From UBA1189 sp964570685 (lineage in GTDB: Bacteria > Bacteroidota > Bacteroidia > Bacteroidales > Bacteroidaceae): a stretch of DNA of 64,000 nucleotides. The stretch covers positions 1 through 64,000 of the forward strand of contig CAZMZC010000009.1 in the NCBI GenBank assembly GCA_964570685.1, written 5' to 3'. Below the pieces are notes generated by a model that saw only the letters and a list, made by a program, of their open reading frames with translations, was not told the DNA's origin and searched no databases. Numbering within the stretch: position 1 is the first letter of the stretch; each line of letters opens with the position of its first letter. The translations under genes and the position numbers were made by a program. This document shows, in pieces, positions 50,462-58,959 of this stretch.

Positions 50462-53014
50462 ATGAAGCAGAAGAAGACAACCAATCGGGTATGGCTGGGC
50501 ATCGTGCTGATGCTCGCCGCGGTATCAACAATCAGTGCACAGGGTAACGTCACTCTCCGTCTGACGGACGAGCCGTTGCCCAAGGCCTTGCGCCTCATCG
50601 AACGGCAGGGCGGAAAGAGCATCATCTTCTCGGTGAGCGAGACGGAGAAATACAAGGTAAACGCCGACATCCGCGACACCACACAGGCCGGGGCCATCAA
50701 CCACGTATTGTGGGGAAAGCCCTTCGTGGCCAAGGAGCGACCCGAATATTTCGTGGTGCAGAAGCAGGAAAACAAAAACACTGCCGTAGGCATCAGTGGC
50801 GTGGTGGTGGACGAGAAGGGCGAGCCTATGCCCTATTGCAATGTATTGCTACTGACTGCCGACTCTACATATATAAGCGGTGTGGCTACAGATACAGAGG
50901 GGAGCTTCTATATGCCACTGAAAGGAGATAGGGAATATAGTCTGCAGGTCTCTTATGTCGGATATGAGCCCCAGCTTGTTGATGTGAAGGAGAGTCCCAT
51001 TACTATAACGATGAAGCCTTTAATAATGGATGAGGTGGTTGTGGTAGGCCGTAAGAAATTATATACGCTAAACAATGGCGAGATGGTTGCCACGGTGAAA
51101 GGTACCATTTTGGAGAGTTTCGCTACGGCAGACGATGTGATTGCTCAGTTGCCTTTCATCAGCGGAGAAAATGGAGATTTTACGGTTTTCGGTAAAGGCA
51201 CACCATTGATATATATCAACAATCGTTTGGTGAGAGACAAGGAGGAGCTGAAGCGCCTGATGTCTTCCGACATCAAGTCCATCAAGGTAGATATGATGCC
51301 TGGTGCCAAGTACGACGCATCGGTAAGTGCCGTGATTAAAATCATAACCGAGCGGCCACAAGGCGAAGGCTTGAGTGGCTCGGTATATGCTGGTTCGCGG
51401 CGTTCGAGAGTGTGGTCTGCCGAGGAATATGCATCGCTGAACTACCGCAACGACGTTTGGGATATCTTCGGCTCAGCATATTATATACAGGATCGCGAGC
51501 ACATTGGTTTAGAGTCTCACCAACAATTGATGATGGCGGGCACTTCACATAACGTCACTTATGACGGTGAAGAGAAAATCAAGTCCGACCGTCTGGCTAC
51601 AGTTGCAGGAATTAACTACAACCCCAATCCCAACCATTCGGCAGGTATGCAATATGTATACAACAACTCCCAATGGAGAGATGATATGTTCAACCATATT
51701 CTCTATACGGTAGATGGGCATACCGAGACAATGGGACAATCCTCACATTTTGATAAGCCGAGCAAGAGCCATAATATGAATGCCTATTACAGTGGTATGT
51801 GGCACGAGAGATTTGCATTCAATTTCAATGCCGACTGGGCTGCAGGAAACGAAACGGATGGGATGAACTCGTTCTTTGCGGACAATTATGCCGAAGATAT
51901 AAACACACTCGGAACACGTCGCTATGACCTTTATGCCGTCAAAGGAGTATTTACGTACACCAACAACCAATGGCTGACATTGGATGCTGGCACAGAATAT
52001 TCATACACAGATGTTGCACAGACCTACAACATTGATGATAAAGAACTCGGGATAGACAACTCAAACGATATGACCAAGCAGAACCGTTGGGCAATGTTCG
52101 TTTCTGCCAAAGCACGAGCCGGGAAATGGGGATTTGGTGCAGGGCTACGCTACGAAAACATTGATTTTGCCTACTATCAGAATCAGATATACAACAAGCA
52201 GCAGTCCAAAGTATATAGCGAGCTGTTTCCTAACGTACAGGCAAGTTATTCAAACAATGATTTCAATGCTGTTTTGGGCTATGAGCGCAAAATCAAGTAT
52301 CCCTCATATTGGCAACTCCGGAGCAACATCCAGTATAGCTCGCCATTCATCTACGAGAGCGGGAACCCGCTGCTGCAACCTCAGATACAGAACAGCCTTA
52401 CAGGGATGCTGGCTTATAAGGACATCAAAGTCGTGCTGGGACATAACATATACCAGGGTTATATAACCCAGCTGGCCCATCTGTATGATGACGAACCTGT
52501 CGTACTCCTCCATACGGCAAATGTGGAGAATGTGAAAAGCAGCTTCTTCACCGTTGGATATACACCTACCATCGGTATATGGAGACCAAACCTTGAGGCA
52601 GGCGGACAATTCCAGTCATTTACTTTAGGCGATGGGAAGAACTATGACAAACCCATATTCAACACACGCTGGAACAACTACTTCTCACTTCCCAAGGATT
52701 GGATGATTAGACTGGATGCACGTTGGCAGTCAGCAGGAAACGTAGGTGTCCGCCTGATTGGTTCTTCGTGGAAAATGAATGCGGGTGTCACCAAGCGGTT
52801 GCTCGACCGCAAACTGTCGCTCTCATTGACTCTAAACAATATTTTCAATACAGAAAAGAGCCGGTGGCTCATCCAGGACGATTGTCTTACCTTTGACTAT
52901 GACCGATACAGTGACTCGCGCTACGTGGAATTGACCGTCAGCTACGACTTCAACACAACCCGAAGCAAGTACAAGGGTACAGGTGCCGGCCAGAGCGAGA
53001 AGCAACGCTTGTAA
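50462..53014 (+). CDS. TonB-dependent transducer-type outer-membrane receptor (STN + carboxypeptidase-like + barrel)
   Basis: 850 residues with a signal peptide (to about residue 25). An STN domain (about 26-100, LRLTDEPLPKALRLIERQGGKSIIFSV) is the periplasmic signalling module that contacts a FecR anti-sigma factor. A carboxypeptidase-regulatory-like domain (about 112-190, GVVVDEKGEPMPYCNVLLL), a plug (about 215-300) and an OMP beta-barrel of the beta-brl_3 type follow. No SusD partner is present. The promoter block at 50386 is shared with the ECF sigma gene at 58180, so the two plus FecR (58960) probably form one cell-surface signalling chain. The ligand is unknown. Confidence 0.88.
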   Translation: MKQKKTTNRVWLGIVLMLAAVSTISAQGNVTLRLTDEPLPKALRLIERQGGKSIIFSVSETEKYKVNADIRDTTQAGAINHVLWGKPFVAKERPEYFVVQKQENKNTAVGISGVVVDEKGEPMPYCNVLLLTADSTYISGVATDTEGSFYMPLKGDREYSLQVSYVGYEPQLVDVKESPITITMKPLIMDEVVVVGRKKLYTLNNGEMVATVKGTILESFATADDVIAQLPFISGENGDFTVFGKGTPLIYINNRLVRDKEELKRLMSSDIKSIKVDMMPGAKYDASVSAVIKIITERPQGEGLSGSVYAGSRRSRVWSAEEYASLNYRNDVWDIFGSAYYIQDREHIGLESHQQLMMAGTSHNVTYDGEEKIKSDRLATVAGINYNPNPNHSAGMQYVYNNSQWRDDMFNHILYTVDGHTETMGQSSHFDKPSKSHNMNAYYSGMWHERFAFNFNADWAAGNETDGMNSFFADNYAEDINTLGTRRYDLYAVKGVFTYTNNQWLTLDAGTEYSYTDVAQTYNIDDKELGIDNSNDMTKQNRWAMFVSAKARAGKWGFGAGLRYENIDFAYYQNQIYNKQQSKVYSELFPNVQASYSNNDFNAVLGYERKIKYPSYWQLRSNIQYSSPFIYESGNPLLQPQIQNSLTGMLAYKDIKVVLGHNIYQGYITQLAHLYDDEPVVLLHTANVENVKSSFFTVGYTPTIGIWRPNLEAGGQFQSFTLGDGKNYDKPIFNTRWNNYFSLPKDWMIRLDARWQSAGNVGVRLIGSSWKMNAGVTKRLLDRKLSLSLTLNNIFNTEKSRWLIQDDCLTFDYDRYSDSRYVELTVSYDFNTTRSKYKGTGAGQSEKQRL

Positions 53015-53101
53015 CCATACAATAGCACTTTTATAAATTTTTTTCCCTGCAATGGAGGATGCCTGTGACGGGTGTCCTCCATTGCACATTACGACAATGT
53101 T

Positions 53102-53152
53102 TGCACGAAAAAAAGTGCACATCACACAGAAAAATGCACGAAAAAAAGTGCA
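53102..53152. promoter_or_regulatory. Two identical TGCAC-N8-GTGCA dyads
   Basis: The same 18-base palindrome occurs at 53102-53119 and 53135-53152, 33 bp apart, or about three helical turns. Both lie upstream of the AAA ATPase promoter and may be operator sites; the first could also serve as an RNA hairpin behind the receptor gene. Confidence 0.5.
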
Positions 53153-53157
53153 TTTCT

Positions 53158-53187
53158 TTTGTTTTTATAGAGAAAACAGTATCTTTG
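53158..53187 (+). promoter_or_regulatory. Promoter of the AAA ATPase gene
   Basis: TTTG at 53158-53161, 18 bp, then TATCTTTG at 53180-53187, 42 bases before the ATG. Confidence 0.5.
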
Positions 53188-53229
53188 TAGCCAGAAACAA
53201 TAGTATATATCATCTTACATCCTATCGTC

Positions 53230-54405
53230 ATGAATGCCCTACAAGAAGAAATGAAACGCCAGCTGAGCAACCTGAATCCCAAGATGATTCGACGCTATCT
53301 GCACGATATAATAGATTGGGACGCACGCCTAATAAGTATTTTGGGGGCGCGAGGTGTGGGAAAGACCACATTGCTCTTACAGCATATCCAAGAGACCGAC
53401 GATGTAGAACATTCGCTATTCGTATTTGCCGACAACATCTACTTCACCACACATACCCTCCTCGACCTTGCGGGAGCATTCTACCGCAATGGAGGCAAAT
53501 ACCTATACATTGATGAGATTCATAAGTATCCCAATTGGTCTACAGAGATAAAGAATATCTACGACAGCTATCCTACACTGAAGGTAGTATATACAGGCTC
53601 TTCCATCCTTGACTTGGAGAAGGGCGGTGCCGACCTTTCTCGTCGCAAGCTACAATACCACATGTACGGCCTCAGTTTCCGTGAGTTTGTAGAATTGAAA
53701 TATGGTCAGCAAATCAGAGTACACTCCTTGCAGGATCTGATTACGGGGCATATTGACTGGCCTTATCAATCATTACAACCACTCCCCGCCTTTGCAGAGT
53801 ACCTACGCTACGGGTATTACCCCTACTTCACTGACGGCCATTTAGAAAACCACCTCTATGGCTCCGTATTACAGACATTAGAGGTAGACATCCCCACCTT
53901 TGCACAAATGAATGTAGGCACCATACGCAAGTTGAAGACCCTACTTGGCATCATTGCAGCCAGTGTGCCATTCAAGCCCAACATGCAAGGTATAGCCCGC
54001 GATTTGGGCATGAGCCGAAACGACATTTCCGACCTCTTCTACTACCTGGAAAAGGCTGGCATGATAGCCCAACTGCGGCAATCTACGGTGGGTATAGCCT
54101 TACTCGGCAAGGTAAACAAGATATACCTCAACAATACCAATCTGATGTATCTCCTCGCATCCGACAAGATAGAGATTGGTAATGTACGCGAGACATTCTT
54201 CCTTTCGGCTACTCAAGCGACCGAGCACGTTCTTGCCTCTACCATCAGCGACTTTCAGATTGGTGAATACACCTTCGAAGTAGGTGGAAAGAAAAAAGGG
54301 AAGAAACAATTGGCCGAGGCCGCTCGCGGCATTGTCGTACGCGACGATATCGAATATTACTCCCCCGACATCGTGCCATTATTTGCTTTTGGGCTGCTGT
54401 ATTGA
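53230..54405 (+). CDS. AAA-family ATPase (AAA_14/DUF4143-like)
   Basis: 391 residues. ILGARGVGKTTLLLQHI is Walker A and GGKYLYIDEIHKYPNWSTEIK Walker B. VVYTGSSILDLEKGGADLSRRKLQYHMYGLSFREFVEL is characteristic of the group, followed by a winged-helix part (GIARDLGMSRNDISDLFYYLEKAGMI) and a C-terminal nuclease-like region ending YYSPDIVPLFAFGLLY. These ATPases are numerous in Bacteroidetes and of unknown function. It is a single gene bounded by its own operator-like repeats and a strong terminator. Confidence 0.87.
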   Translation: MNALQEEMKRQLSNLNPKMIRRYLHDIIDWDARLISILGARGVGKTTLLLQHIQETDDVEHSLFVFADNIYFTTHTLLDLAGAFYRNGGKYLYIDEIHKYPNWSTEIKNIYDSYPTLKVVYTGSSILDLEKGGADLSRRKLQYHMYGLSFREFVELKYGQQIRVHSLQDLITGHIDWPYQSLQPLPAFAEYLRYGYYPYFTDGHLENHLYGSVLQTLEVDIPTFAQMNVGTIRKLKTLLGIIAASVPFKPNMQGIARDLGMSRNDISDLFYYLEKAGMIAQLRQSTVGIALLGKVNKIYLNNTNLMYLLASDKIEIGNVRETFFLSATQATEHVLASTISDFQIGEYTFEVGGKKKGKKQLAEAARGIVVRDDIEYYSPDIVPLFAFGLLY

Positions 54406-54430
54406 TTGGCAAATGTGTTTTTTTGATTTA

Positions 54431-54780
54431 TTTTCGCATCGAAAAACATCGCTTATCAGAGCCGTCCGTTAATTTTATCGGACGGCTCTGATTTTTGTAA
54501 CGGACGGCTCCGGCAGATTTATTGCAAGGCTCTGATTTCGCAGGCAAGAAGCTGTATAGCGGAAAATCGCACATGCCTTTCCTGAAAAAGGGCTGTCCCT
54601 TTTCTGAAAAAGGCATATGCCTTTTTTCAGAAACGCACCTGCGTTTTCTCACGAAGGCACGTCCGTTTTTTCTTGCAGGTGCTCTAATTTTGTCTTACAG
54701 GCTCTTCCCGGGATTTACAGGCCTGCACCAATTCTGTTACAAGTCTGTACCAAATCCGTTACATGCATGTACTGCGAGCG
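54431..54780. repeat. Array of ~16 degenerate 22-bp units with short palindromic cores
   Basis: Successive 22-base units follow one another in register, each an A/T-rich flank plus a ~10-base core that is often palindromic: CGGACGGCTC, GGGCTGTCCC, GGCATATGCC, CGCACCTGCG, GGCACGTCCG, GGCCTGCACC. Cores differ from unit to unit while the period holds, with one 23-base exception. Longer pairings occur between neighbouring units. The pattern is shared with the shorter array at 38552-38683. No coding frame is supported. Confidence 0.65.
54456..54497 (+). terminator. Terminator after the AAA ATPase gene
   Basis: TCAGAGCCGTCCG pairs perfectly with CGGACGGCTCTGA and is followed by TTTTTG. It is formed from the first units of the 22-bp array. 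Confidence 0.75.
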
Positions 54781-54932
54781 ATGCGTGCCACCCCCCTTGG
54801 CAACCCCCTGGCAGAAAAAGCTGAAAATTGAAGATCAAAAAAAATGAAAATACAGCTCTTCTCAACTGATATTCAGCATAATCCATTATTCTTAGGGGCG
54901 AAATCCGATGAGGCTGAGGCCCCAAATCCCCC

Positions 54933-55064
54933 TATATAGGAATTTTCATTTTTGGCCTGGCAGTGGCAGATGCGTATGGATTATCGTACGGGAAAACACG
55001 CACGGGGCGTACAATACTGCATATCGGTTTGCCATTGCCAGGCCAAAAATGAAAATTCTATATA
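54933..55064. repeat. Long inverted repeat (35-base arms) with 61-base centre
   Basis: Positions 54933-54968 and 55030-55064 are reverse complements apart from one extra base and one mismatch (core TTTTTGGCCTGGCA). The centre can pair further (CGTACGG with GGCGTAC). A GGGGC/GCCCC hairpin sits just upstream (54894-54924). The whole could be a small mobile element or a structured RNA. It has no coding capacity. Confidence 0.6.
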
Positions 55065-55178
55065 CAGCACTTTTTAGTGGTATTTATAGTGACATTTCCG
55101 CTGGGGCGAAATGCAATACACTCTATATCAATAGATAAAGTTTCCATCCTACATATCGCAAACCGCAAACCAAACTTT

Positions 55179-55202
55179 TCCTGCCAAGGGGCCTTGGCAG
55201 GA
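55179..55202. other. Perfect 11-bp hairpin
   Basis: TCCTGCCAAGG pairs with CCTTGGCAGGA around a GG loop. No T-run follows closely. It lies in the otherwise featureless 55065-55275 stretch. Confidence 0.5.
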
Positions 55203-55275
55203 TTCTTCAAGAATTGTGATGTAAGCTAACCGCTATTGCGGAAACAGTTTTACTCCTCAACGAGCCAATAAAATA

Positions 55276-55310
55276 AACCCGCCAGCAGTTCTACGAGATG
55301 CTGACGGGTT
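55276..55310 (-). terminator. Terminator of the truncated AlbA/schlafen-type gene
   Basis: AACCCGCCAGCA pairs with TGCTGACGGGTT with one mismatch. On the minus strand it is followed by TATTTTATT. Confidence 0.6.
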
Positions 55311-55337
55311 CTGTTACCACTGGTTTGGTGCAAACTC

Positions 55338-56609
55338 CTATTTCTTGAGATAATAGCCTCCAGTTTTATCAGAGCCTCTGTATTCAATAAGGTTTTGCTC
55401 CACCAACTGTTTGAGATATCTTGTAAGGGTTGCCTTACTTTTTCCTATATGAGTTATTATAGCTGGTTTCTTTATTCCTGGATTGTTCTTAATAAATTCA
55501 AGAATGTCTTTTAACACATCATTTACAGGCTCATTTACAGGCTCATTTACAGGCTCATCACCTTTTCTATGTGGAGTAATCGAGTTCTTGAATCGGATTA
55601 CAAGTGTCACTATTTTGTGCCCCACCTTGAATTCCGGGGTTGGCAAACCATATTTTTCGCACTCATCGAATATATTGGCAATGCCTCGCCCCCAAGCTTC
55701 CATCAAACTACTTTTGAAGAACACATCCGCAATCTTAGGATTGACCGGTGATGAATGGGGATTGTCTATAAAATCCTTGTATGTGCTTCCGAGAGGGAAA
55801 TCACCGGGATTCTGAAACTCAACTCTATCGTCAAAGATAGCGATGCTTGGCGTCAGGTTATATGCATCCCAATCTCGATGGATAATGGTGTTTAGGGTGG
55901 CTTCTCTGACCACCTTAAAGGGAACGGTCAGCGTTTCCACTCTTTCAACTTCATCCATTCTTGCTGCAAGGAACATATGTTTCTGGCAGAAGTTAATGAT
56001 GGCATCATATTGTTCGAACAGGTTGCCATAGCAAACTGTATGGTCGCGGAACTCCGACATCGTTGTACCCTCGAAACGTCCCAACCTCACCTTGCATTGA
56101 TTATGGTATTTATCTGGCGTCTTTGCAAACAGAACACAAGCCGCATTAAGCACATCCTTGTCGCTATCCATCAGGTTGAAATGGGTAAGCAATGCTGATG
56201 TCTCTTGAAGAGCAAGAGCTGAGCCGGGAATACGTCCTTTGTTGACACCCATCTGAACTACCGTATATAGACGGTCTCTATCGATTTCGTCCAACGGTAT
56301 CGGACATTTGAGTTTCTCCCAACTGAACATACCAGGATTGCTGCGACGGATTCTTGCCTCAAACATTTCTCTCGGCATTATTGCCGTCGTATTCTCTACC
56401 TTGTAGTAGGGGCGTGCATCGAATGTATAAGGAGCTTGCGTTGGTGCTGGCGGATTGAAATACATCGCAATGACATAAAATCCTTCTTTTTCGGGGATTT
56501 CGATGTATTGCACAGGTACGTCAATAGCAGGTTCAAACTTTCTCAAAGCATTTGCTATTTCCTGCTTTGTGGGGTCTGTGACGTTCTGACCAACAATCTT
56601 CAATTTGGG
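55338..56609 (-). pseudogene. 5'-truncated AlbA/schlafen-type ATP-binding (DNA-binding domain) protein gene
   Basis: The recognisable part begins at LAPKLKIVGQNVTDPTKQEI and runs ~420 residues to the stop: MPREMFEARIRRS, VREATLNTIIHRDW, FDDRVEFQNPGDFP, LMEAWGRGIANIFDECEKYGLPTPEF, then a C-terminal winged helix after a triple EPVN repeat. The usual N-terminal AlbA_2 domain with its ESxxxEFK motif is missing. The open frame continues upstream only as antisense of a response-regulator fragment. The break at about 56605 coincides with the broken end of that fragment, so both genes lost their 5' ends at one junction. Possibly expressed from an internal start, but best read as a remnant. Confidence 0.75.
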
Positions 56610-56826
56610 TGCAAGGCAAACAGATATACTTCTATTGCTAACACAGAGCATCGGGACTATGGTAGAACGTGAGCACATACTCAAAACAGTATGGGGCGAT
56701 GACAGCAATGCCAACTCCCTTGCCTTGAATGTACAGATTACATACCTGAGGAGAATACTTGAAAATGACAAGAGTATTTCTATTATATCATTGAAAAAGA
56801 AGGGGTATATATTACAGCTAAGGTAA
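56605..56826 (+). pseudogene. Fragment of an OmpR-type response regulator (DNA-binding domain only)
   Basis: About 73 codons: RQTDILLLLTQSIGTMVEREHILKTVWGDDSNANSLALNVQITYLRRIL and SLKKKGYILQLR are the winged-helix output domain of OmpR/RprY-type regulators. The receiver domain is absent. The left edge coincides with the broken end of the convergent AlbA-type gene. Confidence 0.8.
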
Positions 56827-57014
56827 GTAAAGCATACTTTTACTCCTCTACGAATCTCAATCTGGGATATTCCCATCCACTTCTCTGCACACTATAATTA
56901 TAGATGGTGTGCTCTATAAATTATTATAGTCTGTATAAAATGCCCTTTCCATATACGACCAATTGTATATTTTCCTTAAAAATTCGATTAAAAGCACAAA
57001 AAACACTGAGTCTA

Positions 57015-57046
57015 TTTGGAGGCAAAACAAAGTATTAATACTTTTG
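57015..57046 (+). promoter_or_regulatory. PadR-gene promoter with embedded 16-bp palindrome
   Basis: TTTG at 57015-57018, exactly 20 bp, then TACTTTTG at 57039-57046. AAAGTATTAATACTTT (57029-57044) is a perfect palindrome overlapping the -7 box, a natural autoregulatory operator for the PadR-type protein encoded next. Confidence 0.65.
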
Positions 57047-57083
57047 TAGTGTACAAGTTGTTTAATACATAAAGGATAGTATT

Positions 57084-57452
57084 ATGAAGGACGAAAATTT
57101 AGTGATAGAGGAACTGTTGAATGCGTGGGAGGAGACCTACAAAAAGGGACAACTGACCCTTTGGGTATTCCTCGCATTGAAGGAAAGTAACAAGTGTGTG
57201 GAGGACATCAAAGAGTTTGTAGAACGGATGTCCGAAGGTGCGATGTCGTGCGAAGAGCAGAGCCTGTATAGAAATCTGCGTAAGTTCCAGCACCTGGAGA
57301 TTGTGGCCTACGAAAGCAGGAAGGTGAGTAAAGGGCCAGACAGGAAATACTATTATCTGACTGAAACGGGTGAGAGGCTTTTCAAGCGTTTTGTAGAACG
57401 GAATATCTTGATATTTACAAAGGAATCTATTATTAATCTTTTAAATCATTAA
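57084..57452 (+). CDS. PadR-family transcriptional regulator
   Basis: 122 residues. KGQLTLWVFLALKESNKCVEDIKEFV, SLYRNLRKFQHLEIVAYESRKVSKGPDRKYYYLTETGERLF is the PadR winged helix with its YYxLTexG wing. The C-terminal helix is short (PadR-s2 type). It probably represses its own operon, which includes the membrane protein three bases downstream. Confidence 0.9.
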   Translation: MKDENLVIEELLNAWEETYKKGQLTLWVFLALKESNKCVEDIKEFVERMSEGAMSCEEQSLYRNLRKFQHLEIVAYESRKVSKGPDRKYYYLTETGERLFKRFVERNILIFTKESIINLLNH

Positions 57453-57455
57453 TCT

Positions 57456-57869
57456 ATGAAAGCATTATCATTGAGATTAGGACAATTTGCCGTTTGTGCA
57501 TTGTTTGTAACCATTATGTTCCGCTATGCGCTGAACCTATGTATCGGGAAGGAAAGTATGTTGGCTGCTGTGTCGTGTTCGGTCGTATACTTCTTTCTGA
57601 TGTACTATATAGGCTACCACTTTGGCGAGAAGGATGCCGTGGAAAATGAGTTCCACGATATCGGACTCAGATTTCATTTGGTGACCTATATCGTCTGTAT
57701 GTGTGTCACCCTCGGAGCGCATTACATCGGTTGGTATACCGAGCCTCTTAAGGCGATGGCCATTACTGCTGTTTCGTGGGGAATTGGTCTGTTGGTTCAT
57801 TTCATATTCTTCCTTATAGCACGTAAGAGCACGATAAAGGGATATGCCCGAGAGGAGATTTTCCAGTAG
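57456..57869 (+). CDS. Small membrane protein co-transcribed with PadR regulator
   Basis: 137 residues with four hydrophobic helices (about 10-28, 35-52, 70-88, 100-122). I do not recognise the family. Three bases separate it from the PadR gene, a pairing typical of PadR-controlled membrane proteins that respond to antibiotics or envelope stress. Confidence 0.7.
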   Translation: MKALSLRLGQFAVCALFVTIMFRYALNLCIGKESMLAAVSCSVVYFFLMYYIGYHFGEKDAVENEFHDIGLRFHLVTYIVCMCVTLGAHYIGWYTEPLKAMAITAVSWGIGLLVHFIFFLIARKSTIKGYAREEIFQ

Positions 57870-57883
57870 CACTACACATTAAC

Positions 57884-57920
57884 CGTAATGACGGCCACTC
57901 TAAAGGTGGTCGCCATTACG
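57884..57920 (+). terminator. Hairpin after the PadR operon
   Basis: CGTAATGACGGCCAC pairs with GTGGTCGCCATTACG, with a single internal mismatch. No long T-run follows, so termination strength is uncertain. The 57921-58139 stretch shows nothing else recognisable. Confidence 0.5.
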
Positions 57921-58139
57921 TTCACTTCAGCAGAGATTTATCACATCACTCGGCAGTAGCGTATTGCCTACATCGAAAGGGCCTCTCTCAAACGTGCGGT
58001 TTCATCTATTCTATCGACAAATTTCATATCCTAAAATTATTATGCACTGCAAACATAATGTTTTTGGAGCATAATTACAAGAGATATACCATACAAAATA
58101 ATCTATTTCGTGAAAAATCCGTATTTTTGCATTCCCGAC

Positions 58140-58180
58140 CATACCCGATTGACCGTGTCGGTTGTATTATATATAAAGAA
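58140..58180 (+). promoter_or_regulatory. ECF-type promoter box, copy in front of the ECF sigma gene
   Basis: Differs at only two positions from the block at 50386-50426 before the TonB-dependent transducer. It ends at the ATG of the sigma gene itself, so the transcript is either leaderless or starts within the block. Suggests autoregulation of the sigma factor. Confidence 0.7.
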
Positions 58181-58710
58181 TGGCTAAGCTGACGATATTT
58201 CGCAAACATAAAGTCCCGGACGAGGAGCAGCGTTTCCACACGTTGTTTGTGGAGATGTACCCCAAACTGGTACGCTATGCCGCTGCGTTGATGACCGATG
58301 AAGATGAAGCGAGGGACATTGTGAGCGACGTGTTTGAGCAGGCCTGGAAACGGTATGATACGCTGAATGGACAGACCGACTCGGCGTGGTTCTACACTGC
58401 AGTGCGCAATGCCTGCCTCAACCGTCTGAAGCATCTGCAGGTGGAGCACGAGCACATAGAAGCCGTAATAGAAGCCACACGTGCCGATATGGCCGATGGC
58501 TACCGCCACCACGAAGCCCTATTGCGCCGTGCTGAGGAGATTGCCAACAATCTGCCCGAACCTACACGCAGCATACTGCGCCTATGTTATTGGGACAAGC
58601 AGACCTACCGCCAGGTGGCCAATCACTTCGGTATCAGTCCCGACACGGTGAAGAAGCACATCAGTAAAGCACTGCGTATCTTACGCGAAATGATGAGAGA
58701 AATGATTTAG
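58180..58710 (+). CDS. ECF RNA polymerase sigma-70 factor (FecI-like)
   Basis: 176 residues. Region 2 has FVEMYPKLVRYAAALMTDEDEARDIVSDVFEQAWKRYD. Region 4 has LPEPTRSILRLCYWDKQTYRQVANHFGISPDTVKKHISKALRIL. This is the Bacteroidetes FecI-like group. An anti-sigma FecR gene follows at 58960, and a shared promoter block links it to the STN-containing receptor at 50462. Together they would form a surface-signalling system. The 249-base gap to fecR is occupied by an inverted repeat. Confidence 0.93.
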   Translation: MAKLTIFRKHKVPDEEQRFHTLFVEMYPKLVRYAAALMTDEDEARDIVSDVFEQAWKRYDTLNGQTDSAWFYTAVRNACLNRLKHLQVEHEHIEAVIEATRADMADGYRHHEALLRRAEEIANNLPEPTRSILRLCYWDKQTYRQVANHFGISPDTVKKHISKALRILREMMREMI

Positions 58711-58756
58711 TTTTCAGCAATAGTACAGATGTTATCCCACGATTATATTTTAGTCT

Positions 58757-58890
58757 CACACAGATCTCACGAATCTCACAGAAGGGCACTTGTTTCACTC
58801 GTGCCTACCTTCGGACTGCAAACACTCGGCGAAGCCGACAAGCGCGGGCGAAGCGACGCGCCATTTCGTGAGATTCGTGTGATCTGTGTG
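58757..58890. repeat. Inverted repeat element between ECF sigma and FecR genes
   Basis: CACACAGATCTCACGAATCTCAC (arm 58757-58779) and its complement at 58868-58890 match at 22 of 23 positions. The ~88-base centre contains smaller stems. It has the look of a non-autonomous palindromic element inserted into a sigma/anti-sigma operon. Confidence 0.65.
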
Positions 58891-58959
58891 AAGAAAATCA
58901 AGCAACAGAGATTTGCCATATTATTCCCTTAATATATTATTCCCTAAAAAGTAGACCGT

